Assembly: GCF_000189635.1 (NCBI RefSeq)
Contig: NW_002476151.1
Span: 1 to 64,000, forward strand
From: Tetrahymena thermophila SB210
Taxonomy: Eukaryota > Ciliophora > Oligohymenophorea > Hymenostomatida > Tetrahymenidae
DNA: 64,000 bases
Reading direction: 5' to 3'
Shown: piece by piece, positions 26,173 to 37,803 of the stretch
Layout: each line of letters starts with the position of its first letter
Numbering within the stretch: the stretch's first letter is position 1
Notes under the pieces: generated by a model
What the model saw: only the letters and a program-made list of their open reading frames with translations
Databases searched by the model: none
Told to the model about the DNA's origin: nothing
Made by a program: the position numbers and the translations under genes

Positions 26173-27091
26173 TTCTCAATAAAAAATATTTTTAAGATAT
26201 CCTAAGTAAGCTCAGCTATTTGTTTATTTATTGCTAAAAACTATAATTATGGCTAATCTATTAAAAATAACCAATCTAAATATTCTTAAGTTAATTATTA
26301 TTCTTGTTATTTTCCTTGATATTAATTAATTTAACTTGAAATTGATAGCTATTTAATTATTTATCTCTAATGAATATCTTTTATTTTTCTTAATCTCATG
26401 ATTTTATTCAAGTTTTCTAATTCACATCATTTCAATTTTCAAATTCTTATCCATCATTTATCCAAGATTTAATTACTAAAGTTTCCATCCATCAACCATT
26501 TAAGTATTTTCTACTTTTTGTTCTTTTAAAAATAAGCTTAAATCTATTCCCTATATCCAAAAATACAAATTCGCTGGTCGATGAAATCTTAAAATTCTAC
26601 TTAGAAAAATTTATTTTAATTTGTTGAATTTTAGAATTTATTTTTCATTAAAGAAAACAAATTGGAATAAAATGTAATTTTTTATAAATATTTAATTTAG
26701 CTAAGTTAAGTGAGAAACATTTACTATTTAAGGATTCAATATAGCTTACTTTAATAATAAAAAATAATGTAATTTTAAAATTATAATCAATTATTATTAA
26801 AATAAAAAATAATTTTTAACAAAAATATGATTTTTTAACTTTAAATTATTTTAATTTATTAAAAATTAATAAATATTATATTTTAATTATTGAATGGTAA
26901 CTATAAAATATTTATTATTAAATAATTTAGATTTACTAGTAAAAGAAATTCTAATATCGCACTTTTAAATTAATTCAAATTAGTTGTAAATTTATCAGAA
27001 TTTAGTCAATATCAAAAATTGAAAAATAGTAAAGATACACCTAATAAATTAAAAATTTGCATAAATAATAGAATAAAATAAAAAATAGCAA
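26173..27091. other. Divergent promoter region
   Basis: Separates the TPR gene (-) from the leucine-rich gene (+), so it should hold both promoters. Frames near 26200-26460 on the minus strand are free of TGA and might be a 5' exon of the TPR gene; the rest is homopolymer-rich. A possible lone ATG exon followed by GT lies at 26894. Confidence 0.45.
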
Positions 27092-28714
27092 ATGTTTTTA
27101 TATAATTAATCATATTTTTTCCTTTAGCAACAGTGTACACTTCCTGAAATTTAAATAGGGCAAAACCAGGCTAATTTGTGTGAAGATTTATAATAATAAT
27201 TCAAGCCTTTAAATCTGTACAACAGATCAATCAGATTTTATATTTAGTCAAATGTAGATATAAAAGATAGAGATATTTATGATAATATAAAATTAAACTT
27301 AAAAAAATTTTATAAAATTGAGCATTTATCTTTAACCTTTTATAAAGTATACATATAATCATCAGAAATTTAAAATTTAATCGATTGCTTTTTGGAATCT
27401 CACCCAAATATCAAAGAATTTACTTTGATACTAAACAAATCGAATTTGAATAAAGCTAAATCTGATTAGATTCTTACAAGGTTAAAAGATTTTAAAAGTA
27501 TTGAAATAGTGAAAATGGAATGCTCTGAAATCACTAAAACTATACCTAAATCAATAGCTATCAATTTATAATACCTCTAGAATCTAAAGAAAATATAATT
27601 TAAGGCTTGTAATTTTCCATAAGCAAGTTCTGTAGAATTTTTTGAAGAGCTAAGTAAGATAAAGACTCTTAAGGAAATGGAACTAAATTTTAATTCTAAT
27701 TGCCTATCAAATGAGGGAATGGTAGCTCTTGGAAATATGCTGATTGAATAATAGTAGCTTTATAAATTATATTTGAGCTTATAATAAACCAAATTATCAT
27801 GTGAAGGACTTTAATCACTAGGTTAAGGTATCTCTGGATGCAAGACTTTGAATAGTCTTTATATTGATATAACCAATAATAACTTAGAATCTAAATTTCT
27901 TTTTGAATTTTCTATTGAAATAAAGAAGTGGAGTAATTTAAGCCAGTTATCATTAATTCTTCCATAAATTAGTTGTGATCAAAAAACAGTCAATTCATTT
28001 TCTGAAGGCTTTGAATGTTTAAAAAAGATAAAATAATTTCAGCTATATATTAATTTATCGTATTTAACATATAACAACAATTATTTAGATCAAAAAGATT
28101 TTTTGGAAATGAAAAAATTCTCCAAATTTATGAAGTCTTTCAGCAATATTACTTAATTAGATATATAAATTAATTAAAAATGTCCTGTTGCTATCTTAAA
28201 TTAATTAAAGTACTTCGAGTTTATAGAATACTTCTCATTCGGTATTGATCTTTCTTAAGAATCAGAAACAATTCGTAATTATTCTTAAGATTAAATTGCA
28301 AGAGCTTTCGAAAATTTGGAAAATATTTAAAAAATAAAAATTATTTTTTACAACTCGAATTATATAAGTAAAGTTCTCATTGATTTAGTTATTTCTTTAA
28401 TAAAATCTCTGCATTCCACCACAAATTTATGTTTGGAATTTCAAACATAGAGATACTATACTCTTAACTAATAACAAAATTAATTTTTCCCACAATTTTA
28501 TTAATCATGCTTTGAATCATTAAGTTAAATATAAAATAGCCTTGAACATATAAGTTTCAGATTTTTACGTCACTAAACTTATATCTAAGAATCAAATTAA
28601 TTAAATAAAATAAAAAATTTAAAAACTCTTACACTTAATAATTTTGGTTTAGATGATTAGCAAATTTAAAAATTTAAAAAAATAAAAAGACTTGTAAAAT
28701 TAAATTTCAATTGA
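27092..28714 (+). CDS. Leucine-rich-repeat-like protein
   Basis: Single open frame of 540 residues if started at ATG 27092. An acceptor-like TTCCTTTAG ends at 27127 and a lone ATG followed by GT sits at 26894, so the true start may be a spliced one; either way the body begins QQCTLPEIQIGQNQANLCED. Repeats of 25-30 residues with L/I at LRR-type spacing recur, for example LQSLGQGISGCKTLNSLYID, IKKWSNLSQLSLILPQIS, LKKIKQFQLYINLSYL and IKNLKTLTLNNFGLDDQQIQ. They resemble the ribonuclease-inhibitor-like LRR class that is much expanded in ciliates. No signal peptide, membrane segment or kinase domain. Binding scaffold is the most that can be said. Convergent with the next gene, 420 bp away. Confidence 0.78.
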
Positions 28715-29134
28715 GTACAATATTATAAAAAATTTTTTTAAATTGATAAATATTTATTAGATAAATTAAAATATTAATGTGAAAAACTTGGTATTTATTT
28801 TTATAATAATAAATTATTAATAAATAAATAAAAAAATAATCCTTAAAAAATTATTTTTTAATCATCTTACAAACAGATATCCTAATTTTAATTTAATCTT
28901 AATTATATTTTTATTAATCTTTCCTTACAAAATTAAATGATATAACTTTAACAAATAAAATGTATTAGCTTTATAAACGATTGAGATCAAGTATCTTAAT
29001 AATGAATTAGATTTTAATTGAACAAAAACTTAAAAATTAGTATATATTTTTTATTTATTTGAATTTTATATCAAAATGAAGTTAAAAAATTTTTTTATTT
29101 TCTATTTGCCAAATAATTAGATTATAGAACTATT
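28715..29134. other. Intergenic between convergent genes
   Basis: AT-rich shared 3' region of two convergent genes. Nothing recognisable. Confidence 0.5.
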
Positions 29135-30754
29135 TCATTTAGAATTTTTTATATTGTTAATTAATTCTTGTATATTTTCATAAATTAATTTATTAAATTT
29201 CGTTTAATCTTCTCGCTAACTTTATAAGACTTAAAGAATATCAAGCAAAATTTAGCTATTTAAAGATTAAAGCTTTTTATTTTCAGCATTTTAAAGTTCA
29301 ATAGCTTCCATTTTTAATAATATTTTTTAAGCTAAATTTTATTTAATTTCTATTTTGTTGTTGTCTTATTTCTAATGACTGTTTCTTATCTAAAGTGGGT
29401 TATATTTTTGAATGTTAAGCTCATTAGGTTTACACTTTTGTTCTTCCACTATTTAGCTAGCACCAAATTAAGGGAGTAAATTATTACTTAAAGTTATTTC
29501 TTAACTTTTATTTTATTTTTATTAATCTAATTATATTTATTAAATAATAAAATTACTTGAAAAAAATAAAAAATTTTCTAGTTTTACTTTCTTAACTGTT
29601 ACTTATTTAAGCTTATACTTCTATCAATTAATCTTAATTATTATTTTATTTTTTTACAAAGTCTCTCAAAATAGTTATGTAATCTTTTTTAAATCATTAT
29701 ATTGGTTATTGAATTTTAAAATATTAATTTTACGGTAAATTGGAATTTCAGGACATACTTGCTATTTACTTTCCGGACTATTTATTTACTAAACTTTTTC
29801 AAAAAATTTTTTGAAAAACTTTTCACTTTATAATCTGTTCAAATAGTTAGCAAAGTTGTATTTATTCTTTTCATAAATATTTTCAATTACTTATCCTTTC
29901 ATATAATCACTTGGATTTCTTTGTAGAACGAATTGCTTCAATTGAGAAGCCAAAGATTTAGTATATTTTTTTTGTTCTTTTAAGTATTAATAGAATTCGT
30001 TACTTAAATTGTTTTTCTAAAGAAAAGTATTTAGTTAATTTGAGTCATCAATGTTAATGAAAGCCTCAACCTGATTTGGAAGATAATTAACTTTTTTTTA
30101 AATCTTTAAAAAACTAAAAAGAACTAATTTTCTATCAAAAGCATCATAATCTTTAAAAGAATTTTAAAATTTTCTAAATCTTTTATTATTTGCAATTAAA
30201 TTTTCTGTTTTTTGTGCTAGATTCCCATTAGCTTAACCAGTTGAATTATTGCTTGTTTTCTTTTATTTTTGAGTAAATAATATATATTGATTGATACTAA
30301 TTAATTTTACTTAACTTTCTGGTTAAGCCTTTTATTTTATTTCAAAATTATGAATCTAATTAGAATATTCTTTTCCTATCTATTATCTTTATTTCAGTTA
30401 TTATTTAATGGCATACTTATAATTTAACAATATAAATTTACCTATGATCTGCTTTAAATTCAGTTAATGGCTATCTCTAAAATATACCTTTTTGCTCTTT
30501 ATAAGAGGAGAGATCTTTTCTACTATTTTAATCATCTTATTAACTGTATTTTATATGATTTTTGTCTGTTTATAACTTATGATTATCTTATGCGTAGTTC
30601 TAAGCACAATCATTTTTTTCATTCTAGTTGGAACTCAAGCTTAAATCATCGATACTAATTATATGATTCCTTCATTTTTTTATTTATAAATCACTTTATA
30701 CTTAATTTTAATATTAAAATATTACATTAAAGCTTTTGAAGAGAAGTTGTCCAT
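29135..30754 (-). CDS. Coiled-coil protein, unrecognised
   Basis: Predicted 428 residues in four exons (introns 30655-30725, 30387-30441, 29527-29733; all phase-consistent, total 429 codons). N-terminal ~90 residues are polar and Q/N/D/K-rich. The middle is helical and charged (LVLFSFLKIQKKVNYLPNQV, EFYQYLKEQKKYTKSLASQL, SEKFFKKFFEKVQ). The C-terminal third is a coiled coil (KILLKMEAIELQNAENKKLQ ...). No motif I know. The large last intron (207 bp) could hide one more small exon. It shares an upstream region with the plus-strand locus that follows. Confidence 0.7.
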
Positions 30755-31389
30755 TTTTGAGTTAATTTATATTTTTTTTATCAAAATTAATTTTTTACTT
30801 TTTTATGATACAAAAACAAATATAAATAAATAAAAATAATTAAAAGTTAGTTTCTATACGTTTAATATTAATCTTATAATTACAAATTATTATTTTTCAT
30901 ACCTAAAATTTTCTAAATAATAAGATTCATAGAACTAATTTTCATTTATATTTACCGAAATAAATAATTATCCGAGAATAGCTCTTTATCCAAAATGAGT
31001 ATTTCAAAATCTGTAACTGCATTATATATTTTTTTAGATTATATAAATAAAAAGCAACCATGTATTATTTAAATAAATAATTTTATTCTTAAAAGACTCT
31101 AATAAAAGAATAAATATGTAATTACAAATAATCCAATTAAAACTTCTATTTTAATTTTTTTTACTCTATTCTCAATAATATTTTTTAATAAAAGTTTTTT
31201 AATTTTAAAAAGATAAAGATTGACCTTTTATTTGATATTTAAAAGAAAACATTTTATTTTAAATTTACTAAATAATTAATAAAACAAACATAGACATGTA
31301 ATTGAGTATTAATATTTATTTTAAAAGAAAGTTTTTTCCTTATTGTCTTAAAAGAAAGCTTACTTTTTTGTTAATAAAATGTTTTCAGT
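30755..31389. other. Intergenic / divergent upstream region
   Basis: Upstream of the coiled-coil gene (-) and of a weak plus-strand locus. Poly-A/T tracts dominate. An acceptor-like TGTTTTCAG near 31381-31389 may mean that a 5' exon of the next locus lies inside this stretch. Confidence 0.4.
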
Positions 31390-32309
31390 AGTATAAATCC
31401 CAATGATTATAAATTGGATTTACAAGCTAAGGATATAAATTTGGAGCAATATGTTTAAAATATGTTTTAAGAAAAAGTGTATTCATATGTATAAGTAACT
31501 TAATCTAAGCAATTCTTTCATATATAACTTAAATATGTTTCAATCCGTATCTATTTATTTTAATATTCAATTTATTTAAATCAAAAAATAATATATATCT
31601 AATTTACCCTGTTTAAATTTCAAATTCATCCAAATAAACTAAAAATAAAAACTGTTTTGCAAGGACTATCCACTAATTATATTGAATCCCAGATTAACTG
31701 TTAGGATAAAAAAGCTTAGGATAAGCATATTAAAAAAGTAAATAATTATACGCAATGTAAAGCCTTAGCACTTTAATTTTTTTGAATTAAAATAGACTTT
31801 ATATGATGTACTATGCTGAATGATAACCTAATTACTAATTCCAACTTTTAAGTAATTTATTTATGACAGAGTTATTTTTAGTTAAAAATCTTACTTTAAA
31901 TTTAAATTAAATTCTTCTATTTTGCTTAAATTCTAGAAAGCATCCATAAAAACAGTTATCCCGCTATAAGTTATATTATTTCTGCTGTTATAAAATATTT
32001 TTCTTTAATTCATTTAGTTTGGAAAAACTATTACCTAATATCTAATTTTATCTATTCAAGGTTGAGTAATTGAGAAACCCCTTAGGAAATGCTAATAATA
32101 TAATAATCATCTATTTCTTTGCATCTAAAAAGTAAATACTTTATTTAAAGTAGAAAAAAAATAAAAAGTTTTACGGTAAATTAATTTCTAAATATTTTAA
32201 TTAGCTCAATTTTGAAAAGAAAGTTTAGAAGTTTGGTATTGGCTACTATGAGAGATTATTTGAACCATTACTTTTTAATATGAATGAAAATTAAGTTTTT
32301 TGAATAATA
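31390..32309 (+). CDS. Unresolved multi-exon locus, possibly decaying
   Basis: Three stretches have coding character on the plus strand but cannot be joined cleanly. About 31390-31737 reads SSINPNDYKLDLQAKDINLE onward for ~115 codons without TGA and ends at a GTAAAT donor. About 31860-32132 reads MTELFLVKNLTLNLNQILLF ... FKVEQLRNPLGNAN and ends at another GTAAAT donor. About 32209-32309 reads LNFEKKVQKFGIGYYERLFE to a TGA. The last join is out of phase with the acceptor I can see, and no convincing start is present. It may be a real gene with an intron pattern I misread, or a broken copy. No domain recognised. Confidence 0.35.
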
Positions 32310-32597
32310 TAAAATATATTAATTAACCTTATTTATAAAGTAAATATATAAAGTCCATGCTAATTTAGAGCTTCAAATTACTAAAGAGCTTCTTAGAGGT
32401 TAAATTATTATGTACTCTAACTAATAAATTAATTAGCTATTTCTAATATATCTTATTTATATATATCAAATTGAAATATACTATAGAAAGAGTTCCAATT
32501 CGAATAAATTTTTTTGTTTTTAAATTCCTTTAACTATTGATTTGAACTGATTCTCAGTCACTTTATTTATGCTTAGTATTTTATAAAACTTGTTAGT

Positions 32598-32958
32598 TCA
32601 TTATTTTACCATCATTTTGAAATTAATTACTCTATATTTGCTTATATTTTTTTCAGCATCTTTTAAAGATTTAAATGGTTGATTGCTTCGTCTACTAAAG
32701 CACTTAATTCGCATTTTCTATTTAGTAAGTTTAAAACTAAAATAAAATTAATTTAATCAACTAAATATACCTTAAATTTATAGAAAATATTTGCTCCTCT
32801 TCATTTAACTGATAGTAGCCTTAATTTTTTTTCTTTTGCAAAATATTACAAGCAATTAATTTATTATTTTGGTTATTATGGGTTTAATCTGTTATTGTTT
32901 GATCATTGTCAATTACCTTTTCAGATTTCTTCTTGATAATTGCTTCAATGCACTTCAT
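32598..32958 (-). CDS. Small Q/N/K-rich protein, unrecognised
   Basis: 108 residues in two exons with a phase-consistent intron (32737-32770). From ATG 32958 it reads MKCIEAIIKKKSEKVIDNDQ, then QNNKLIACNILQKKKNQGYY and NEEEQIFSIN before the splice; the second exon is Lys/Arg-rich. The frame is open upstream of this ATG for ~50 codons with coding flavour (NLNQTNPYIAIQIQFKKLQS), so a longer or spliced N-terminus is likely. It lies directly downstream of the tail-anchored gene on the same strand. Function unknown. Confidence 0.45.
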
Positions 32959-33186
32959 ATATTTTTAGGATTATAGCTTTTTAAATTGAATTTAAATGGC
33001 TATGTAGGGATTTGTTTAATTTAAATTCTACTTTTACAATTAATATTAGTATTAAGTAGCAATTAGATATAATATAGATTTTTTTTGCAAAAAATAAATT
33101 AAATCTTTTAAAAACTAATTTGTTTAATTTTTGTGTAATTATGAGAAAAAAATGTTAATTTGATTAACTTAAGACATAGATAAACC

Positions 33187-33640
33187 TCAAAATTTGAATA
33201 TAATATAAATAAACAGAACAATAACCATTAAAACTATGGTCATATAAAAAAATGGTTGAGTATTTATTAATTTGATTTTATATTTTGACTTTTTTTCAGA
33301 TTCAACTTAACTATAATTTTTAATTTTTATATATTTTTCTTTTTATATTTCAAGATTTTGTTATTTCTTTATAAAATCTTTATGTAGATCTTTGATTTCT
33401 TCATACAGTTTTCTATCTTTTATCATTTATTCGAGTATCTATTAGCTATCACCATCAAGACTTTTAAAAATAGTGAAAAATTTGTGTTTAAAATTATTAA
33501 ATTCATTTTATATTTTACCTAATATTATCAATATTTTCTGAAATAAGTTTTCTCTGTATATGATTTCCAACAAGAGATAACATATACTCTTCGGATTAAG
33601 TCACAATACTATTATTTTTGCTTTCGAAAATGTTTTACAT
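33187..33640 (-). CDS. Small tail-anchored coiled-coil membrane protein
   Basis: 131 residues, two exons (intron 33461-33518, phase 2). The N-terminus is MQNIFESKNNSIVTQSEEYM; the middle is a charged amphipathic helix (QILEQMIKDRKLYEEIKDLH, KKQQNLEIQKEKYIKIKNYS). It ends in one hydrophobic span, FFYMTIVLMVIVLFIYIIFK, directly before the stop, the layout of a tail-anchored protein. SNAREs have this plan, but I cannot place a clear central Q or R layer, so SNARE identity is only a suggestion. It could also be an ER or mitochondrial outer-membrane adaptor. Confidence 0.65.
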
Positions 33641-34554
33641 GTTGATAAAAAAAGTTATCAAATTAAAATTATATGTTTTTTATTTTTTTTCAAATAAAAT
33701 TTCTACTTAAAATATGAATTAGCTTAAAATGTGACTGAATTTCAGTGAAATATTTTATTTTTAAGAAGTATATTTGAAATATAAGAATGAGTTTACAAAT
33801 ACTCAAATACTTTTGAAAGTTTAATAAAAGAAAAATCAAAGTAATTTAAAAAATTAATTTTCAAATAAAAAATGCCAGTAAGTAAGTATTTAAAAAACTA
33901 TTAGTATTTTTAATTTTTTGCTTGAAATTCTTTTTAAATGGTAAATAAAGAATAATATAAAAATATGCAAAATAAATCAATTTCTAATGATCAAAAATTT
34001 TTGATAAAAAAAAATAAATTTAATCATTGAGTGAGTATAAGCAATTTATTTCTAGAACTAATCATGACATAAAAAATATATTTAATCCGCTATTTTTTAC
34101 GTTCAATTTACATTTAAACATATTAGAAAAAAAGGAGAAGGTTTAATACATCATAAAAGCTATATGTTTATTCGGTAAATTGTAAAGAAGATTGTAAATA
34201 AAATTTAAAAAAATAAAAGTAATATAATTTGCTATTAATTTTTTTAAAAAATTATATTTTTTATACATAAAATTTTTTATTGAAACCAGCATCAGATTTT
34301 TAATTAAAACCTATATAGATAAATTATATTTATATATTTCTAATAATTACAATTATTCTTGAAATTCTTTAATATATTAAAATATTTTTATTTGTAAGAA
34401 TATCTGGCATTTCGTAATAAATATTTCATTTAAATAAAAGGCATTCAAAAAATATTTGTTTATTGTTCAAAATTAAGTACTGCATCATTGAATAATTTAT
34501 GATTGACTATTAAAATTTAATTAATGTATTCACCTATGTAAATTAAAAGTTTAA
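33641..34554. other. Divergent promoter region
   Basis: 914 bp between the tail-anchored gene (-) and the oxidoreductase gene (+). Rich in A/T runs; no element recognised. Confidence 0.5.
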
Positions 34555-37013
34555 ATGAAAATTTGCATTAAAAGTGTGACTAAATTAATAGATCACTTAT
34601 CAATGATTAATTTTGTTTTTTACTCAAGAATAACAAAATAGAACAAGTCTGGAATAATTTGAGGCATAGACGAGTACCAAAATAGTTCAATAAAGTGATA
34701 TTTCATAAGAAATATCAAAATTTATTTTCAAACAAAAGCTAGAAGAAAAAGATATTTACTTAATTATATAGATTAAGGACCAAAACTTTCATTATTTATT
34801 TTTAGAAAAAATAAACACCAGTTTAAAAAAAATTGCTAAATCTGTAAATATCACATCTATTTTATTAGATCTACCTTCACTAACCCATAAACTTACTTTG
34901 AAAACTTTATACTACCCTCTAATTGTTATCGAAATTAATGTCAGCATTAAAATTTTATCTCCTACATACTGAAGATAAATCAAAGTGGTACAATTATGTT
35001 GTTTAATAATTGACAGAAAAAAAAATTTATTTCTAAGAATCTAACTAAATTAAGGAGACTCTGAAGCTCTACAAAGAGGATGAAGACAATTCCTTTATAT
35101 TTATTGACATATTTAGTACTTTTTCTTCTTTTGAACTAGAGGAGCTTAGAGGAACAAAATCATATTGTGTGATTTAATGCAAATTTGAATTATAAAAAAC
35201 AAAAGAAAGAATAACTGGATAAAAAATTAAAGAAATCTCAGTTAAAGGTTAAAGCATTCTAAAATGCATATCTATTTTTTCATTTATTTCTAATTATGAT
35301 CCAATAATTGAGATTAAAAGTATAGCTTCAAATCATATCAATGCTCGTCTTGCCAGTAGTGAGTCATATGTTCACTTTGAAATAGTAGAACCATCTTTAT
35401 TTTAAGGGTATCGCTATTGTGTTGATACTGACTCAGAGAGCTTGTGCTTTATGATTTTCAATGATAATCCTGTTGTAAAGCATGTAACAGAAGAAATAAG
35501 CTAATTTATTAATGATAAACTTAATTTAAGAGATAATACTTAGGAAAATGAATATTTTGAAAAATTGATTTATTTGAAAAAAATGGGAGAACTCTGCAAA
35601 GAAGCTATGGAAAATAAAAGTAGCTTACATTTAAAGCCTATTTTTATAACTAAACAAATTGAGTAATAGCACAAAGAGAAGTACATCATGCTTAAGTAAG
35701 AATTAGCAGCAGAAGCAGTTTCTATATAACCCACAATTGTAGATAATTGCATCGCTGATTCGAAAATAGCACCTCCTATTTAAACTGTGAATATAGATAC
35801 AAAATTCGATTAATTATTTGGGTAAAAAGTATAATTTTGCACAACTGGAACAGCTGCAATTAATTAAGAAGCCTTATTTGACCCACTTAAAAAACTTAAA
35901 AATTCTTACTTTTCATCTTTTTATACATCAAATGCGAATAAAGGAAGAGTTATCTATAACTAAAATAAATCTGAAGGAGTACACTTCTATTCTGATATCT
36001 AAGAATTAGTAAACCGCTTTGACGGTATTGCTTATATCCCTTCTTTGCCTGGAAAAAGGAAAGAATAAGAAATGCTTAGTTTTATATAAGCAGAACACTC
36101 TAAGAACTATGTGCTAGCTGAGAAACCTGCTTTTGCTAATTATGATTGTGCTTAAAAGTTTTTAAAGCTTTCTTAGTAAATTAAGTAACAAAACTAATAA
36201 TCAGAGTAACAAAGAGCAGATAGAATATTTTTTGGCTGGCATTATATTCACCATCCTGCTATTTAAGATGTAGTAAAAAGAGTACAGGATGGCGAGTTTG
36301 GCCTTATTAAAAAAATATAAGCTCATTTTGTAAGACCAAAGCCATTCTCTACAAACGGTAGAATATTTGATCCTAATTAAGGTGGCTGTGGTCTTGATAG
36401 GTTTTGTTACCCCCTTCATCTAGCATTGACGCTCTCAAAATATTAAGTTAAAAACAATAAAGCTTCATCTGAGGCATCATCGCAAATAGATTGCTTAAAT
36501 GATAAATAGTAATTTTAAGTTATAAGTTCTACTCATCTCAGCTACAACGACATTTACGATTAGAACAACCCAGTTTTTGATTAAATTGAGGGTAGATTAG
36601 AAAGTAAGCTAATTTTAAACTCATCTATAGATGTGGAACTTTATTCAAGTATGGAAACAAATGAAACATTTTATTCAGAAGCACTTATCGGATTTGAAAA
36701 CGAAACATAAATAAAATTAACTTGGTTTATTCATCCCCATGTTCAAATTAAAGATTTTAAGCTTTATTGCGCATCAATAAAATATCCTAACAAGAAAGCA
36801 TTTTAACCTTTAACTCATATGACAAGCTTTGATAAAAATTTAACTTCTTATGACTATTAAATTTAATATATGGTTAAATTAAAAAGTGGATTAACTAATT
36901 ATGACACTTCATTAGACAGATTTAATTTGTGTACAGAAAGCAATGCTTATCTCCATCTTGTTTTAGACTAAATATTTATTTCTTCTGGTTTAAAAGTAAA
37001 ATAAGGGTTATGA
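34555..37013 (+). CDS. Gfo/Idh/MocA-family oxidoreductase with long N-terminal extension
   Basis: The C-terminal ~400 residues (35.82-37.01 kb) match the Gfo/Idh/MocA fold: a Rossmann start VQFCTTGTAAINQEALFDPL, the substrate/cofactor motif NYVLAEKPAFANYD with the conserved EKP lysine, FFGWHYIHHPAIQDVVKRVQ with EFGLIKKI, and GGCGLDRFCYPLHLALTL in place of the usual GGG-xxDxGxYPLH. Dimeric dihydrodiol dehydrogenases are the nearest named relatives; NAD(P) use is inferred. The first ~300 residues (FIFIDIFSTFSSFELEELRG, KTKERITGQKIKEISVKGQS ...) are not part of that family and I do not recognise them. A tiny first exon 34555-34573 with intron 34574-34628 is phase-consistent. The join near 34.90-34.99 kb, where the frame changes, is unresolved. 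From about 34980 a single frame runs to TGA 37011. Confidence 0.78.
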
Positions 37014-37803
37014 AAGTAAATTTAAAAATAATCATAAACTCATTAATATTTTAATAATTTGTATTAAAATTAAACTTTGTACATAATAAAATTTTATTAA
37101 ATAAATTATATAAGTAAAAATTTATATAAACAAAACCTAATTTGTTATAATAAAAAAAAAAAACATTATTTGTTATTATTAACTGCTTTTAAAAAACATT
37201 TGCTAACTCATTTTTAATAAATTAAAACTTTTTAATATATTGATATAATACTTAAATATATTATTTTAGTAAAAAAATTTTATTTTTTAAATTTATTTGG
37301 ATTTTAAATAATATTTATTAATTTTTTAATATTTAGTAGTTACTTAATAATACTTATTTCAATTTATTTTAAATAGAATTTTATTTTAATAAAAAATTCA
37401 TATATTTTTATACTAGATTTTCAAATCAACATCATTTATTGTCCTAAATTTTTTTTATTGAAGTTCACTTTATATGCTTTTAGCTAGAATTTAGTCATAA
37501 AATATAGAACAAGGTTAAAATTGTTAAAAAAATAAGTTTTTTTCTTTTGATGTTAATAAAAAAAACTTAAACTAAAGTTTGACAAAAGTAGATATAAATT
37601 TTAAGAAAACATATTTTTTTATAAATCTTTCAATTGATTAAAATTAATAGATAATATCTTTATTTTATATTGCTTTTGAATGATTATTAAAAAATTATAA
37701 AATATATTAATTTAAGCAGAAATCTTACTTATCATCAAAAATATAGAAGATGTAATTAATATAAAACAAATTTAATGTAACATTAATACTATTTTTTAAT
37801 TAA
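37014..37803. other. Intergenic between convergent genes
   Basis: Shared 3' region, among the most AT-rich parts of the window, dominated by A/T runs. Nothing recognisable. Confidence 0.5.
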
